From positions 44,239 to 94,926 of the forward strand of contig NZ_AZFZ01000002.1 in NCBI RefSeq assembly GCF_001435895.1: a DNA stretch of 50,688 bases. The letters are read 5' to 3'. A model generated the notes under the pieces. The model made no database searches. It saw only the letters and a list, made by a program, of their open reading frames with translations, and had not been told where the DNA came from. Shown one piece after another: positions 34,909-44,012 of the stretch (positions within the stretch are counted from its first letter, which is position 1; every line of letters begins with the position of its first letter). Both the position numbers and the translations under genes were made by a program. This DNA comes from Lentilactobacillus parafarraginis DSM 18390 = JCM 14109. Lineage in GTDB: Bacteria > Bacillota > Bacilli > Lactobacillales > Lactobacillaceae.

Positions 34909-35745
34909 ATGTTCAAATTTTTGGAAACCTTCATGGTCGTATATAAAACCCGCAGTTTCTCGCTAGCCGCTCAGCAACTATTCATCACCCAGCCGACCGT
35001 TTCAAACCAGATCAAGCAACTGGAAACCCAGCTGCACACCGAACTCTTTGAGCGGCGGAGTCGGCGGGAAATGACACCAACTAAGGCGGCCGATCTTCTA
35101 CATCAAAAGGCCGGAAAGATTCTGGACAACTGGCAGGAAGTGAGCGAACAAATTACCCACCTGGAAAACCAAGCAACGCCAAAAATCCGGTTTGGCATTT
35201 CACAAACCGTTTCAAGAATTCTATTTTCAAAAATTGCCCGCGACATGACAGATAATTTTCCAGAAATCAACTTTGACGTAACGGTTTCCAATTCCGAAGG
35301 GGTTCTTAACCAACTGGAAACCTATAAAATTGATTTGGGGATTATCGAAAAGCCGTTGGTCACCAAAAATATTAAGCGTCTCTCCATTGGCAAAGATCAG
35401 TTGGTCAAGGCCGGGATAGACACTGGTATCTGGATTACCAGGGAACCCGGGTCGGGGATTGGCTACTACACCGATCAATATTTCCGAGAAGCCGACGTTC
35501 AACCCAAAAAACTTATTCACGTCAATAACAGCGGCCTAATGCGTCGAATTGTCTCCCAGGGGGTTGGCCAAGCGTTATTGTCAAACCGCGACGTTCCAGA
35601 CGGCGTCCAAACCACCGCCTTAGGTGATCATTTCAGTCGGGATTTTTACCTGCTGATTCGCGAGGAAAACGCCACCGACCCAGTGATGATCGCCCTGGCC
35701 AAGTTGATCCACCAAACCGCCAATAACGTTAATCCAAGCAGGTAA
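34909..35745 (+). CDS. LysR family transcriptional regulator
   Basis: The 278-residue protein has the wHTH (FLETFMVVYKTRSFSLAAQQLFITQPTVSNQIKQLETQLHTELFERRSR) and a rather short effector domain. The start ATG 34909 has AGGTGA upstream. It lies divergent to the TDT transporter gene, with an inverted repeat between, so it likely controls that gene. The ligand is unknown. Confidence 0.88.
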   Translation: MFKFLETFMVVYKTRSFSLAAQQLFITQPTVSNQIKQLETQLHTELFERRSRREMTPTKAADLLHQKAGKILDNWQEVSEQITHLENQATPKIRFGISQTVSRILFSKIARDMTDNFPEINFDVTVSNSEGVLNQLETYKIDLGIIEKPLVTKNIKRLSIGKDQLVKAGIDTGIWITREPGSGIGYYTDQYFREADVQPKKLIHVNNSGLMRRIVSQGVGQALLSNRDVPDGVQTTALGDHFSRDFYLLIREENATDPVMIALAKLIHQTANNVNPSR

Positions 35746-35771
35746 ACTGCTGACGCCACCAATGGCTTACC

Positions 35772-36725
35772 CTACTTTAAAGCGGGATCATAAAAGCTAA
35801 CCGGTAAAATCTGAGTCTGAGCGTGACGGTCAGCTGATGCGCCATTTGTCGTCAGCAGCTGGTCAATTAGTTCAGCCGCCAGCTTTTTAACCGGCTGAAT
35901 GACCGTTGGCAGCTCCGGTGCAACCCGGCGGATTAATTGGCTGCCATCATATCCAGTGATCAGGATGTCCTTGAAAGGGACTTTACCGGCCTCCCTCACA
36001 ATTCTGGCAAATTCCAAGGCAGCAACGTCATTACTGGCAATGATCCCGTCAAAGTCCCCGGGAATAATGTCGGCGGCTGGATGCTTATTAAAATCGACCG
36101 GTTCATACGAAACGCCGGCCTGATTCAAAGTATCAATCACGCCTTGAATTCTCAAGATTGTGGGCGATAACGACGTGTCCTCATCAACTGAAACGCAAAC
36201 CCTTTTGGCACGATGGGCAATCATATATGCCGCGGTTAATTTACCCCCTTGATAATTATCGGACGACACGACCGGAATGTTTTCTGCCAGATTACGATCA
36301 AAAGAAACCACCGAAACTGCCGCATTCTTGTACCCGCGGCGATTCATGTTATGAGAACTTGAGATAATCCCGTCCACCTGATTTGAAATCAGCATTTCAA
36401 GATAGTCCTTCTCAATTTGTTCATTATTAGCGGAGGAAGCAATGATCGTCTTATATCCCCGCTTGAACAGCTGAAGTTCAATCTCGTTTCCCAATTCTGC
36501 GAAGAATGGGTTGGTTAAGCTTGGAAAAATCAGCCCGATAAATTTTGAAGGCTTTCCCTGCATTGCTCGAGCCAGTGCGTTCGGTCGGTAATTTAAGTCA
36601 CGCATCGCCTGATGAACCTTGTCCTTGGTTTTTTGGCTGAGGGAACCGTAATCGTTGATGACCCGAGAAACCGTTGTCACGGACACGCCGGCCAACTGCG
36701 CAACATCTTGTAATTTTGCTACCAC
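35772..36725 (-). CDS. LacI family sugar regulator
   Basis: The 317-residue repressor has an N-terminal LacI HTH (LQDVAQLAGVSVTTVSRVIN) with hinge helix (NALARAMQG) and a periplasmic-binding-like sensor (IGLIFPSLTNPFFAELG, DGIIASNDVAALE, ITGYDGS). The start is GTG 36725 with AAGGA. It lies just downstream of the alpha-galactosidase operon on the same strand, separated by a hairpin. Two ATTGATAAACG half-sites in that operon's promoter are of the kind bound by ScrR/GalR-type LacI repressors, so it probably represses alpha-galactoside use. Confidence 0.9.
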   Translation of the reverse strand: MVAKLQDVAQLAGVSVTTVSRVINDYGSLSQKTKDKVHQAMRDLNYRPNALARAMQGKPSKFIGLIFPSLTNPFFAELGNEIELQLFKRGYKTIIASSANNEQIEKDYLEMLISNQVDGIISSSHNMNRRGYKNAAVSVVSFDRNLAENIPVVSSDNYQGGKLTAAYMIAHRAKRVCVSVDEDTSLSPTILRIQGVIDTLNQAGVSYEPVDFNKHPAADIIPGDFDGIIASNDVAALEFARIVREAGKVPFKDILITGYDGSQLIRRVAPELPTVIQPVKKLAAELIDQLLTTNGASADRHAQTQILPVSFYDPALK

Positions 36726-36765
36726 ATCAATCAGTCCTTGCTTTATTTACCCATATTATACACGG

Positions 36766-36802
36766 AAAGGCTCATGACATAATATCTTGTCACGAGCCTT
36801 TT
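36766..36802. terminator. Hairpin between the alpha-galactosidase and LacI regulator genes
   Basis: AAAGGCTCATGACA pairs with TGTCACGAGCCTTTT with one mismatch. T tracts are short, so read-through into the regulator gene is possible. Confidence 0.6.
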
Positions 36803-36827
36803 GAGACACCCAGTTTAGCTTCGGGTA

Positions 36828-39068
36828 TTATAACGAGTTTTCGTTTTCGGAAACCACCGCTTTAAAGTGATACATATTTGAACTGAAATCGAATTGGTGG
36901 ATCGGTTCATAAAAACCGGTATGCATCAGTTCGTCCCCACCAATCATTTCACCAGTCTCAACGTTTTGATATAGTTTTCCGGCATCTAACCCCGTCAATT
37001 TCAACTGCTGAAATTCGGGTTGGGCCGCTGCCAACAAATTAAACGAAAACGCGACGACCTCCGATTGGTCCGGCGCCACAAACTGCCAGGCACACCGGTT
37101 TCCATGGTTGGGATCGATTAGGCGGCTAAACTCACCGTATTGAATAACCGGCCGAATCTGTTTGTAAAAGGCCACTTCCTTTGATATGTGGGCCCTATCT
37201 TTCGCTGACATCTTTGTTAGGTCGAGTTCATATCCCAATACCCCACTCATGGCGACATTCGCCCGGGTTTCTAACGGCGTTGCCCGTCCAGTTTGCTGGT
37301 TAGGGGACACCGAAACGTGGGCGGTCATCGAGGAAATTGGATATGCCAATGACGTCCCGTACTGAATCTTTAACCGGGCGATTGCATCTGTGTTGTCACT
37401 GGTCCAGGACTGCGGCATGTAGTATAGCAGCCCGGCGTCAAACCGACCGCCGCCACCAGAACAGCCTTCCCACAGAATATCCGGGTTCTCCTCTGTCAGT
37501 TCTTCCAGCAATTGATAGAGTCCCAGAACATAACGATGAAGCACTTCTCCCTGCTTTTCCGGGGGCAGGCCAACCGAATAAATGTCACTCAAATGGCGGT
37601 TCATATCCCATTTAACATAATCAATTTGACAACTGTTAAAAATTGCCTTCATCTGTTCATGAACGTTTTCGCGAACTTCGGCCCGCCCCATATCAAGCAC
37701 GTACTGGGACCGGGCGGGGCTCGGCTGCCGCCCCGGAACCTTTAACAAGTAATCCGGATGTGTTCGGTATAAGTCAGAATCAAAGGAAATCATTTCAGGT
37801 TCAAACCAAATACCGAACTTCATCCCCTGTTTGTGAATATAATCCGAGAACGGTTTTAACCCGTTTGGAAACTTCTTGGCAAATACTTTCCAGTCTCCAA
37901 GCGACGAGTGATCATCATCCCGGTGACCAAACCAACCGTCGTCGAGCACAAACATTTCAATCCCGGTTTTCTTTGCGGCGTCAACGATTTCCCGCAGCTT
38001 TGCCTCAGTGAAATCCATAAACGTGGCTTCCCAGTTATTCACCACAATGGGCCGCTGAGCATACTGGTATTTCCCACGGGCAACCCGCTCTCGTAAAAGG
38101 TGGTGGTAAGTATGGCTCATGTCATTCAGCCCATTTGCCGAGTAGGTCATAATCACCTCGGGCGTTTGAAAGTCGGCCCCTGGATCAATTTGCCAATCGA
38201 ACTGGTCGTCGTTTATCCCAATGACGATTCTGATCTGACCGTATTGATCCTTTTCAACCTCTTCCTTGTGATTGCCGGAATAAACCAGACAAAACCCGTA
38301 GACGTCTCCCTGAAACTCATCGGTATCTGGATCGCAGACGGCGATGAAGTTATTCATTTGGTGGCTGGTTGTTCCCCGACGACTTTCAAAACTTTTAACC
38401 CCGTAGCCAATCGGTTCGCGTTGAATGTGCCGCTCGTTAACGTGGGCCCCCGGCAATGAAATGACGTCCTTGTTGCTGCTTGGCAAGTCAACTTGCATGG
38501 ACGCGATCTTTTCCAAATGAACCGACTGCTTACCCCGATTGTGCAAATTTGCCGAGCGGGTCACAACATCGCGGTCCCGATAGATCGTATACACCAGGTC
38601 GAGTTCCAAGTCACTGAGCTGATCGGCGAGCGTCACAACCAGCGTTTCGGCCTCTTCATCATTCTTCGTGTAGGCTGCCGGCAACCCCTTTAACGCCGGC
38701 TTACCAGGTTGGATAACGTGGGATTGGTAAGTGAAAAATGCCGAGCGACTGCCGTCAGGTTGCCGAATAACCGTAGCGGGCGCCCGATAGTCGCCGTCGC
38801 CCTTACTGCTGTATTCCTGCAGCAGGAAATCAAGTGAGTAAGTGCGATCCTGCGAACCGGGAAGGTTCCCTGAGAAGCCCCGGTCCCGTTTCGGATTCTT
38901 TAACTGGCCGTGATAGGTTTTAATGCGTTTACCAAAGTACAAATGGCTCAGGAAACCACCCGTTTCAATACTGAACAGGTACGAAATATGATGGTTGTGC
39001 AGATGGAAAACGTGATTTTTGTCGTCAAATTCAATGAGGTGCTGATTTAATGGCTCGCGGACTGTCAT
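36828..39068 (-). CDS. Alpha-galactosidase, GH36
   Basis: The 746-residue enzyme is the standard length of bacterial GH36 tetrameric alpha-galactosidases (AgaA/RafA/MelA). It has an N-terminal beta-sandwich, a TIM barrel with FVLDDGWFG, GIWFEPEM, nucleophile Asp488 in YVKWDMNRH, and acid/base Asp558 in WTSDNTDA, preceded by EGCSGGGGRFD. It hydrolyses melibiose, raffinose and stachyose. There is no signal peptide, so it acts on imported sugar in the cytoplasm. The start ATG 39068 has GGAGGAG. It is 4 bp after the transporter gene. Confidence 0.95.
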   Translation of the reverse strand: MTVREPLNQHLIEFDDKNHVFHLHNHHISYLFSIETGGFLSHLYFGKRIKTYHGQLKNPKRDRGFSGNLPGSQDRTYSLDFLLQEYSSKGDGDYRAPATVIRQPDGSRSAFFTYQSHVIQPGKPALKGLPAAYTKNDEEAETLVVTLADQLSDLELDLVYTIYRDRDVVTRSANLHNRGKQSVHLEKIASMQVDLPSSNKDVISLPGAHVNERHIQREPIGYGVKSFESRRGTTSHQMNNFIAVCDPDTDEFQGDVYGFCLVYSGNHKEEVEKDQYGQIRIVIGINDDQFDWQIDPGADFQTPEVIMTYSANGLNDMSHTYHHLLRERVARGKYQYAQRPIVVNNWEATFMDFTEAKLREIVDAAKKTGIEMFVLDDGWFGHRDDDHSSLGDWKVFAKKFPNGLKPFSDYIHKQGMKFGIWFEPEMISFDSDLYRTHPDYLLKVPGRQPSPARSQYVLDMGRAEVRENVHEQMKAIFNSCQIDYVKWDMNRHLSDIYSVGLPPEKQGEVLHRYVLGLYQLLEELTEENPDILWEGCSGGGGRFDAGLLYYMPQSWTSDNTDAIARLKIQYGTSLAYPISSMTAHVSVSPNQQTGRATPLETRANVAMSGVLGYELDLTKMSAKDRAHISKEVAFYKQIRPVIQYGEFSRLIDPNHGNRCAWQFVAPDQSEVVAFSFNLLAAAQPEFQQLKLTGLDAGKLYQNVETGEMIGGDELMHTGFYEPIHQFDFSSNMYHFKAVVSENENSL

Positions 39069-39072
39069 GTGG

Positions 39073-41034
39073 TCACTCCTCCATAATTGAATCGTTAGTT
39101 ACGGGTGCTAATTTGATAATTTCTTCAGTATTAGCCTGAATCATTGTGCCGGCGGCAGTCAACAAGTCGAAGTTCCTGAATTTCTGGCTGTTTGTCACCG
39201 TCACAATCACCGTATCATCCAATCCGGCCTTTTTAATGGCGGGGTCCCAAAATTCAAGCAGTTCGGTCCCGGCCTTAACGTGGTCTCCTTTTTCAACGTA
39301 TGACACAAATCCCGTGCCCCGCATCGAAACCGTCCCAATCCCGATATGAATCAGCATCGCCACGCCGTTATCGCCGACAATTCCAACGGCGTGACGGGTC
39401 GTGAATACTTGACTAATCGTTGCGTCAAAGGGAGCCAGTACCTTACCATCATTTGGTTTAATAGCAAATCCATTGCCAGCTTGACCAGACGCAAACGTCT
39501 CATCGGAAACGTTGGCAAGGGGCAATAGTTCACCTGAAATTGGTGAGTAGATTGGAATGGCTTGGCCGACCAAATTCTTACTTGGCTCAACTTGAACATT
39601 CTTTCCCCAAGTCTTTTCGAGGGTCGCAACAATTTCAGCATGCCGCGCTTCGGTCAGAGTTGATTTGCGCCAGAAGATCGTCAGTGCAATCGCTAGTAAA
39701 ATAGCTGGAACGGCAAACATCATAATCTTGAACTTTATCTGCCCGGCAGCAGTAATTGATGCGGCGGTTGCGCCAGTTGTCATCCCAGCAAGGACGGCAA
39801 TTTGGCCGACAGCCCCGTTTGAAATCGCGCCGCCAAGCTTATCTAGCAACGGTCGAACAGACAATGTGAGTGATTCGTCACGGTGACCGAGCTTCCACTG
39901 ACCGTACTCAACGGAGTCGGAAATGATCATCAGGACAACCAGGAAGATAATCGCTTGGGGAACCTGGAATAACTCTGCCCCAACCAGAACCAATGCGAAG
40001 GATTTACCGGCAATCGTAAATACCAAAATTCCAGCCAGCATAATCCCGATACAGGAAGCAAACAAGTTGCGCCGATTAAATTTATCAACCAACTTAGGGA
40101 AAACCGTGACAGTCACCAAACTCATTAAGATGTTGATGGTTTGGAACACTGAGAACAAAGTTGATTTACCAAGGATAAATGTGAAGTAATACAACACCAG
40201 GGAATTCAAAATGTTGATCCCAATTGCGTAAACCCCATAGGTCAAGGCAATCCACATTAACTGATCATTCTTAGCCAACGTTGCAAAAATTTGTTTAATA
40301 CCAACCGTGTTTTCCTTATTCTTCCGTAAATCGGATTGAACTTCATGGGTTCCAAAACCAACGATCCACGCGGTGATAATCCCCACAATCGCAACCATCA
40401 GGCCAAATGCAAACCAGCCCCGGGAGTCCCCGGTACCACCCGTTTTATTCAGCGAGAAGAACAGTACCAGTGGCATTACGATAACCCCAACTAGGCCACC
40501 ACCAAGAGTTGAACCAACTCTGGCAGAGGAAGCCGTTCGCTCACGCTCCTTTGAACTAAATGACAGTGCAGGAATCATTGACCAAAACGCCACATCTTTA
40601 AAGGAATAGAAAATGTCCATTGTGATATATAAAATAGCAAACACAATCAAGTACAGAATTGGGTGCGTCCGGTTGATCCCCCCGAGATCAGTGAATAGGA
40701 TCAATAGAATAACGGATGTAATGGTTCCGCCAACAACCACCCAAGGTTTAAACTGGCCGAACCGGGTTTTGGTCCGATCGATCCAGTTACCAATAAACGG
40801 ATCGATGAACAGTTCGACAATTCGCAGTGCCGTGATGATCGACGTAATGTAAAGAATCATCCGGTCATCCTGAGCCTTGTTTCCCGAATTAAACAGGTGG
40901 GTGGTGACAAACATAATAAAATATGTGGACAGCGCCCCGTAGAACATGTCGTTACCAAACGCCCCGCAGGCATAGGACACTCGTGAAGTGATCTTTTTAA
41001 GCATGCTTTGTTCAGATTTCACTGAATTTTCCAT
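39073..41034 (-). CDS. GPH family galactoside transporter with C-terminal EIIA domain (LacS/RafP type)
   Basis: The 653-residue protein has twelve membrane helices (about 15-470), with FGQFKPWVVVGG and SFKDVAFWSMIPALS typical of GPH symporters, followed by an EIIA-Glc-like domain (about 485-645) with the phosphorylatable histidine in AMLIHIGIGTV. In LacS, HPr-His-P phosphorylates this domain and modulates transport. Given the alpha-galactosidase next to it, melibiose or raffinose is the likely substrate, by proton symport or galactose exchange. It is the first gene of the operon, ATG 41034. Confidence 0.93.
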   Translation of the reverse strand: MENSVKSEQSMLKKITSRVSYACGAFGNDMFYGALSTYFIMFVTTHLFNSGNKAQDDRMILYITSIITALRIVELFIDPFIGNWIDRTKTRFGQFKPWVVVGGTITSVILLILFTDLGGINRTHPILYLIVFAILYITMDIFYSFKDVAFWSMIPALSFSSKERERTASSARVGSTLGGGLVGVIVMPLVLFFSLNKTGGTGDSRGWFAFGLMVAIVGIITAWIVGFGTHEVQSDLRKNKENTVGIKQIFATLAKNDQLMWIALTYGVYAIGINILNSLVLYYFTFILGKSTLFSVFQTINILMSLVTVTVFPKLVDKFNRRNLFASCIGIMLAGILVFTIAGKSFALVLVGAELFQVPQAIIFLVVLMIISDSVEYGQWKLGHRDESLTLSVRPLLDKLGGAISNGAVGQIAVLAGMTTGATAASITAAGQIKFKIMMFAVPAILLAIALTIFWRKSTLTEARHAEIVATLEKTWGKNVQVEPSKNLVGQAIPIYSPISGELLPLANVSDETFASGQAGNGFAIKPNDGKVLAPFDATISQVFTTRHAVGIVGDNGVAMLIHIGIGTVSMRGTGFVSYVEKGDHVKAGTELLEFWDPAIKKAGLDDTVIVTVTNSQKFRNFDLLTAAGTMIQANTEEIIKLAPVTNDSIMEE

Positions 41035-41099
41035 AATTTTTCCCCTAATCGGTTTAGATTTAAAATCGATAATCGTTTACTGTTTATTTAATGGTAATG

Positions 41100-41166
41100 C
41101 AAAACGTTTATCAATTTAATGCTCATTCTAGTATGCGCTTACATAATTGTCAAGCGTTTATCAATT
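41100..41166 (-). promoter_or_regulatory. Promoter of the alpha-galactoside operon with cre-like site and two LacI-type half operators
   Basis: On the minus strand: -35 TTGACA (41148-41153), 17-bp spacer, -10 TAGAAT (41125-41130). TGTAAGCGCATACT (41130-41143) lies in the spacer and matches 12 of 14 positions of the CcpA cre consensus. ATTGATAAACGCTTGA (41151-41166) overlaps the -35, and ATTGATAAACGTTTTG (41100-41115) lies downstream of -10, with 50 bp between the two. Confidence 0.7.
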
Positions 41167-41336
41167 CCAACATTTAAATAAACCGTGATAACGATTAAAA
41201 ACGCTTTATAACAGGCATTAAAGCAATTTTATTTACTCAAAGCCCCCCAATAAATCAATTGATTCGCAATTACCCAAGTTGGTGGATCCTTAAAAAGGAT
41301 TGTATTTGTTTACTTGTTTACCCGTTCATTGAAAAA

Positions 41337-41366
41337 TAAAAAAGCCCACTTTGCAGTGAACTTTTT
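41337..41366 (-). terminator. Terminator of the homoserine dehydrogenase-aspartate kinase operon
   Basis: On the minus strand AAGTTCACT pairs with AGTGGGCTT, followed by T-rich sequence, 36 bp after the aspartate kinase stop. The rest of 41035-41401 is promoter region with no gene. Confidence 0.65.
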
Positions 41367-41401
41367 CGGCCCGAAACCCCTGACAACTTAAACTGGCTCA
41401 T

Positions 41402-42730
41402 CTAAATTGCCATTCTTAACTTTTTTTCAGTCACATTGACGTTTCGGTAAATTTTCTCAATTGTTTTTTCATAATCCTGATTTGCCACCCCAAAGACCAG
41501 CTTGATGTCACTACTCTGCTGGATCACCAACTGAATCTTGATCTGGCTGTTATCAAGCATGTCAAGGATTTTTCCCGCAACAGCTGGGCGCTTACCCAAC
41601 TCATCAGAAACAACGGCAACTAGCGAAATGTCTTTAGCCAATTCAACACTGTCTAAATCACATTCGTTTCTCAACGCATCCATAATGGCGCCAACTTGAC
41701 CCTTCACATCCCCGCGCCGGGCAATAAAGCTAAACGCGTCGGTACCGGATGGCAGATAGTCAAAGGCAACGTCGAAACGTTGGATAACCGCAAACACCTG
41801 CGACAAAATGTCGAGCCGCTTGCTGAGCTGATACTTATTAATCGTAATGATCACGTAATCCTTCTTACCGGCAATCCCAGTTACCAAATTAGCTGCACTT
41901 TCGCGAACATGGCTGACAACCAGCGTCCCATCCTCTTCAGGATGGTTGGTGTTCAAAATCGCAATCGGAATCCGCTTTTCGCGAACTGGCTGAACAGCTT
42001 CCTCTTGAAAGACGCTGATGCCCATGTAGGATAATTCCTGAAGTTCTTCGTAAGTTAATTCATTAATTTTTCGCGACTGGTCAATGATCCGCGGATCGGC
42101 CATTTTAATTCCAGAGACGTCGGTCCAATTTTCGTACAAATCAGCGCCCAGCAGGTTTGCCAGAATTGATCCGGAAATGTCGCTGCCGCCACGGGGCATT
42201 AAATGCGTTTTCCCATGTTCGTCAAGGCCATAGAAACCGGGAACCACAATTCGCGAACCGGGGGTGAGTAAGGATAAGAGGTGCTGCTTCGCTGCAGCAT
42301 AATCAAAATGATGGTGGCTAAAAATCATGAATTGATTGGCATCCACGAACTGGAAACCAAGAAAATCAGCCATTAGTTTGGCAGTTAAAAATTCACCACG
42401 GGAAACCAGGTAGTCGTAACTAGCCTCAACGATCTGCGATTTAATAAGCCGAAGATCATCTTCAATCGCAACGTTGAGGTCCAGTGCGTCCCGGATCCCA
42501 ATAAATCGATCCGCAATGTGATTAAATACCGGCAGGAAATCCTGGCCCCGATCTCTTAACTGCTCAATCTGAATCAGCAGGTCAGTGACTTTGATGGGTT
42601 CACTGGCACTTTTACCGGCAGCACTCACGACCACCGCTTTGCGATCAGCGTTAGCCCCGACAATCGCCTTGACCTTTCGAAACTGATCCGCGTCAGCGAC
42701 TGAACTGCCGCCAAATTTTGCTACTTTCAT
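41402..42730 (-). CDS. Aspartate kinase
   Basis: The 442-residue enzyme has the N-terminal KFGGSSVADADQ kinase motif, SRGEFLTAKLM, MPRGGSDISGSILANLLGADLYENWTDVSG and two C-terminal ACT repeats (about 290-440), the feedback-control domain. It phosphorylates aspartate, the first step to threonine, methionine and lysine. Its ATG overlaps the homoserine dehydrogenase stop by 4 bp (ATGA), so the two are translationally coupled. A threonine-specific isozyme is likely from context, as the operon faces the thrC-thrB genes. Confidence 0.95.
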   Translation of the reverse strand: MKVAKFGGSSVADADQFRKVKAIVGANADRKAVVVSAAGKSASEPIKVTDLLIQIEQLRDRGQDFLPVFNHIADRFIGIRDALDLNVAIEDDLRLIKSQIVEASYDYLVSRGEFLTAKLMADFLGFQFVDANQFMIFSHHHFDYAAAKQHLLSLLTPGSRIVVPGFYGLDEHGKTHLMPRGGSDISGSILANLLGADLYENWTDVSGIKMADPRIIDQSRKINELTYEELQELSYMGISVFQEEAVQPVREKRIPIAILNTNHPEEDGTLVVSHVRESAANLVTGIAGKKDYVIITINKYQLSKRLDILSQVFAVIQRFDVAFDYLPSGTDAFSFIARRGDVKGQVGAIMDALRNECDLDSVELAKDISLVAVVSDELGKRPAVAGKILDMLDNSQIKIQLVIQQSSDIKLVFGVANQDYEKTIEKIYRNVNVTEKKLRMAI

Positions 42731-43905
42731 GCATTCTCACCCTCCTTACCTGGCAGACTTGCCATAAATGCGGTTTCGTCTTTTTCGAGTACTTTTCTCA
42801 TTAGTCGGTGCATTTCGCCGATTGGAATCTGCTGGACCAGCAGATAATCGCCACGGACACACGGGTTAAATTTCGCAAACAGATGTGAGCAGTCAATTTC
42901 TGAACGGACAACGTAATTGCTCCGTGTCAGATCCGAACGATACTTGAGCTTGCTCTTGAACTCACGCTTTAAATGTTCCTTGTTTTGGAAAATATCCAAG
43001 ATATCTTGAATGACCGCGTTCGCAGTCGGGAGTTGCCCAGCTCCTTGCCCCATAAACTTGAGGTTACCAATTGTTTCGCCGTGAAGCGAAATCAGGTTGT
43101 AGTTATCGCAAGTGTTGGCTTCCAACGTATTCCCGTGATACAGGGTTGGTTCCACGACGTAGTCAAATTCCTTACCATTTTGATGGCTTTTACCCATCAA
43201 TTTAACGGTGTAGCCCTTCTTGGCAAAATGGGAAATGTCGTCCTCGGTAACGTTACGAATGCCAAAGATCGGCAGGTCCTCGGTCGGCTTTACGAATAAA
43301 TCATAAGCGATGTCACAGCTGATGCAGAGCTTGTTGGCAACGTCCAGGCCGTCAATGTCGGCACTGGGATCAGCTTCCGCATAACCCAAGGCTTGAGCTT
43401 TCAACAGCACATCGTTGAACGTTTCGCCGCTGCGCTTCATCTGATCGAGAATAAAATTGCTGGTTCCGTTGAAAATTCCCTGAATCTTGTTAACATCGTC
43501 TACTCGCAGGGCCCGCTCTAAGCCTTGGATCCAAGGAATCCCACCGCCAACACTTGATTCAAAGTAGAACTTCGTATCATTCTCAGCGGCAACCTTGGTA
43601 AATTCGTCCATGTAACGCGCAATCACCGCTTTATTAGCGGTGATGACATGCTTCTTATGTTTGAGCGCCTCGAGTATGTACTGATGAGCCGGTTCAATCC
43701 CACCGATCACTTCGACGACGATATCAACGTCATCATCGTTTAAAATTTCATCGATGCTGTCAGTCATTTCCGGTAAATTCGGTTTTTTATTTTTTCTGAT
43801 TAAAATGTGCTTCACATGGAGGTTTTGGGTTAAACGGCTTGCCTTCTTAATAATTTTATAAACACCCGTGCCGACCGTTCCAAACCCTAGTATTGCAATA
43901 TTCAC
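42727..43905 (-). CDS. hom: Homoserine dehydrogenase
   Basis: The 392-residue enzyme reduces aspartate semialdehyde to homoserine. It shows NIAILGFGTVGTGVYKII (NAD(P) binding), VVEVIGG, VITANKAVIA, SSVGGGIPWI, the GTSNFIL segment and DPSADIDGLDVANKL with catalytic Asp/Lys. I choose GTG 43905 as start since GGAGG lies 8 bp upstream; upstream in-frame codons run into the promoter region. The C-terminal segment is about 70-80 residues with an incomplete ACT-like pattern (SNYVVRSEIDCSHLFAKF). It is the first gene of an operon with aspartate kinase. Confidence 0.93.
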   Translation of the reverse strand: MNIAILGFGTVGTGVYKIIKKASRLTQNLHVKHILIRKNKKPNLPEMTDSIDEILNDDDVDIVVEVIGGIEPAHQYILEALKHKKHVITANKAVIARYMDEFTKVAAENDTKFYFESSVGGGIPWIQGLERALRVDDVNKIQGIFNGTSNFILDQMKRSGETFNDVLLKAQALGYAEADPSADIDGLDVANKLCISCDIAYDLFVKPTEDLPIFGIRNVTEDDISHFAKKGYTVKLMGKSHQNGKEFDYVVEPTLYHGNTLEANTCDNYNLISLHGETIGNLKFMGQGAGQLPTANAVIQDILDIFQNKEHLKREFKSKLKYRSDLTRSNYVVRSEIDCSHLFAKFNPCVRGDYLLVQQIPIGEMHRLMRKVLEKDETAFMASLPGKEGENA

Positions 43906-43931
43906 AGCTGTAACCTCCCATTTCTCTCGTG

Positions 43932-43980
43932 TGTTCATTAATAATAAACACTTGTTTTTTAACTGAAAACAGATTATCAT
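43932..43980. promoter_or_regulatory. Divergent promoter region of the threonine genes with a near palindrome
   Basis: TGTTCATTA and TAATAAACA (43932-43950) are inverted arms around A with one mismatch. A plus-strand promoter for thrC has TTGTTT (43952-43957), a 17-bp spacer and TATCAT (43975-43980). Confidence 0.45.
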
Positions 43981-44012
43981 AATAGTCACAGAAATGCAAG
44001 GAGTAAAAGTCG

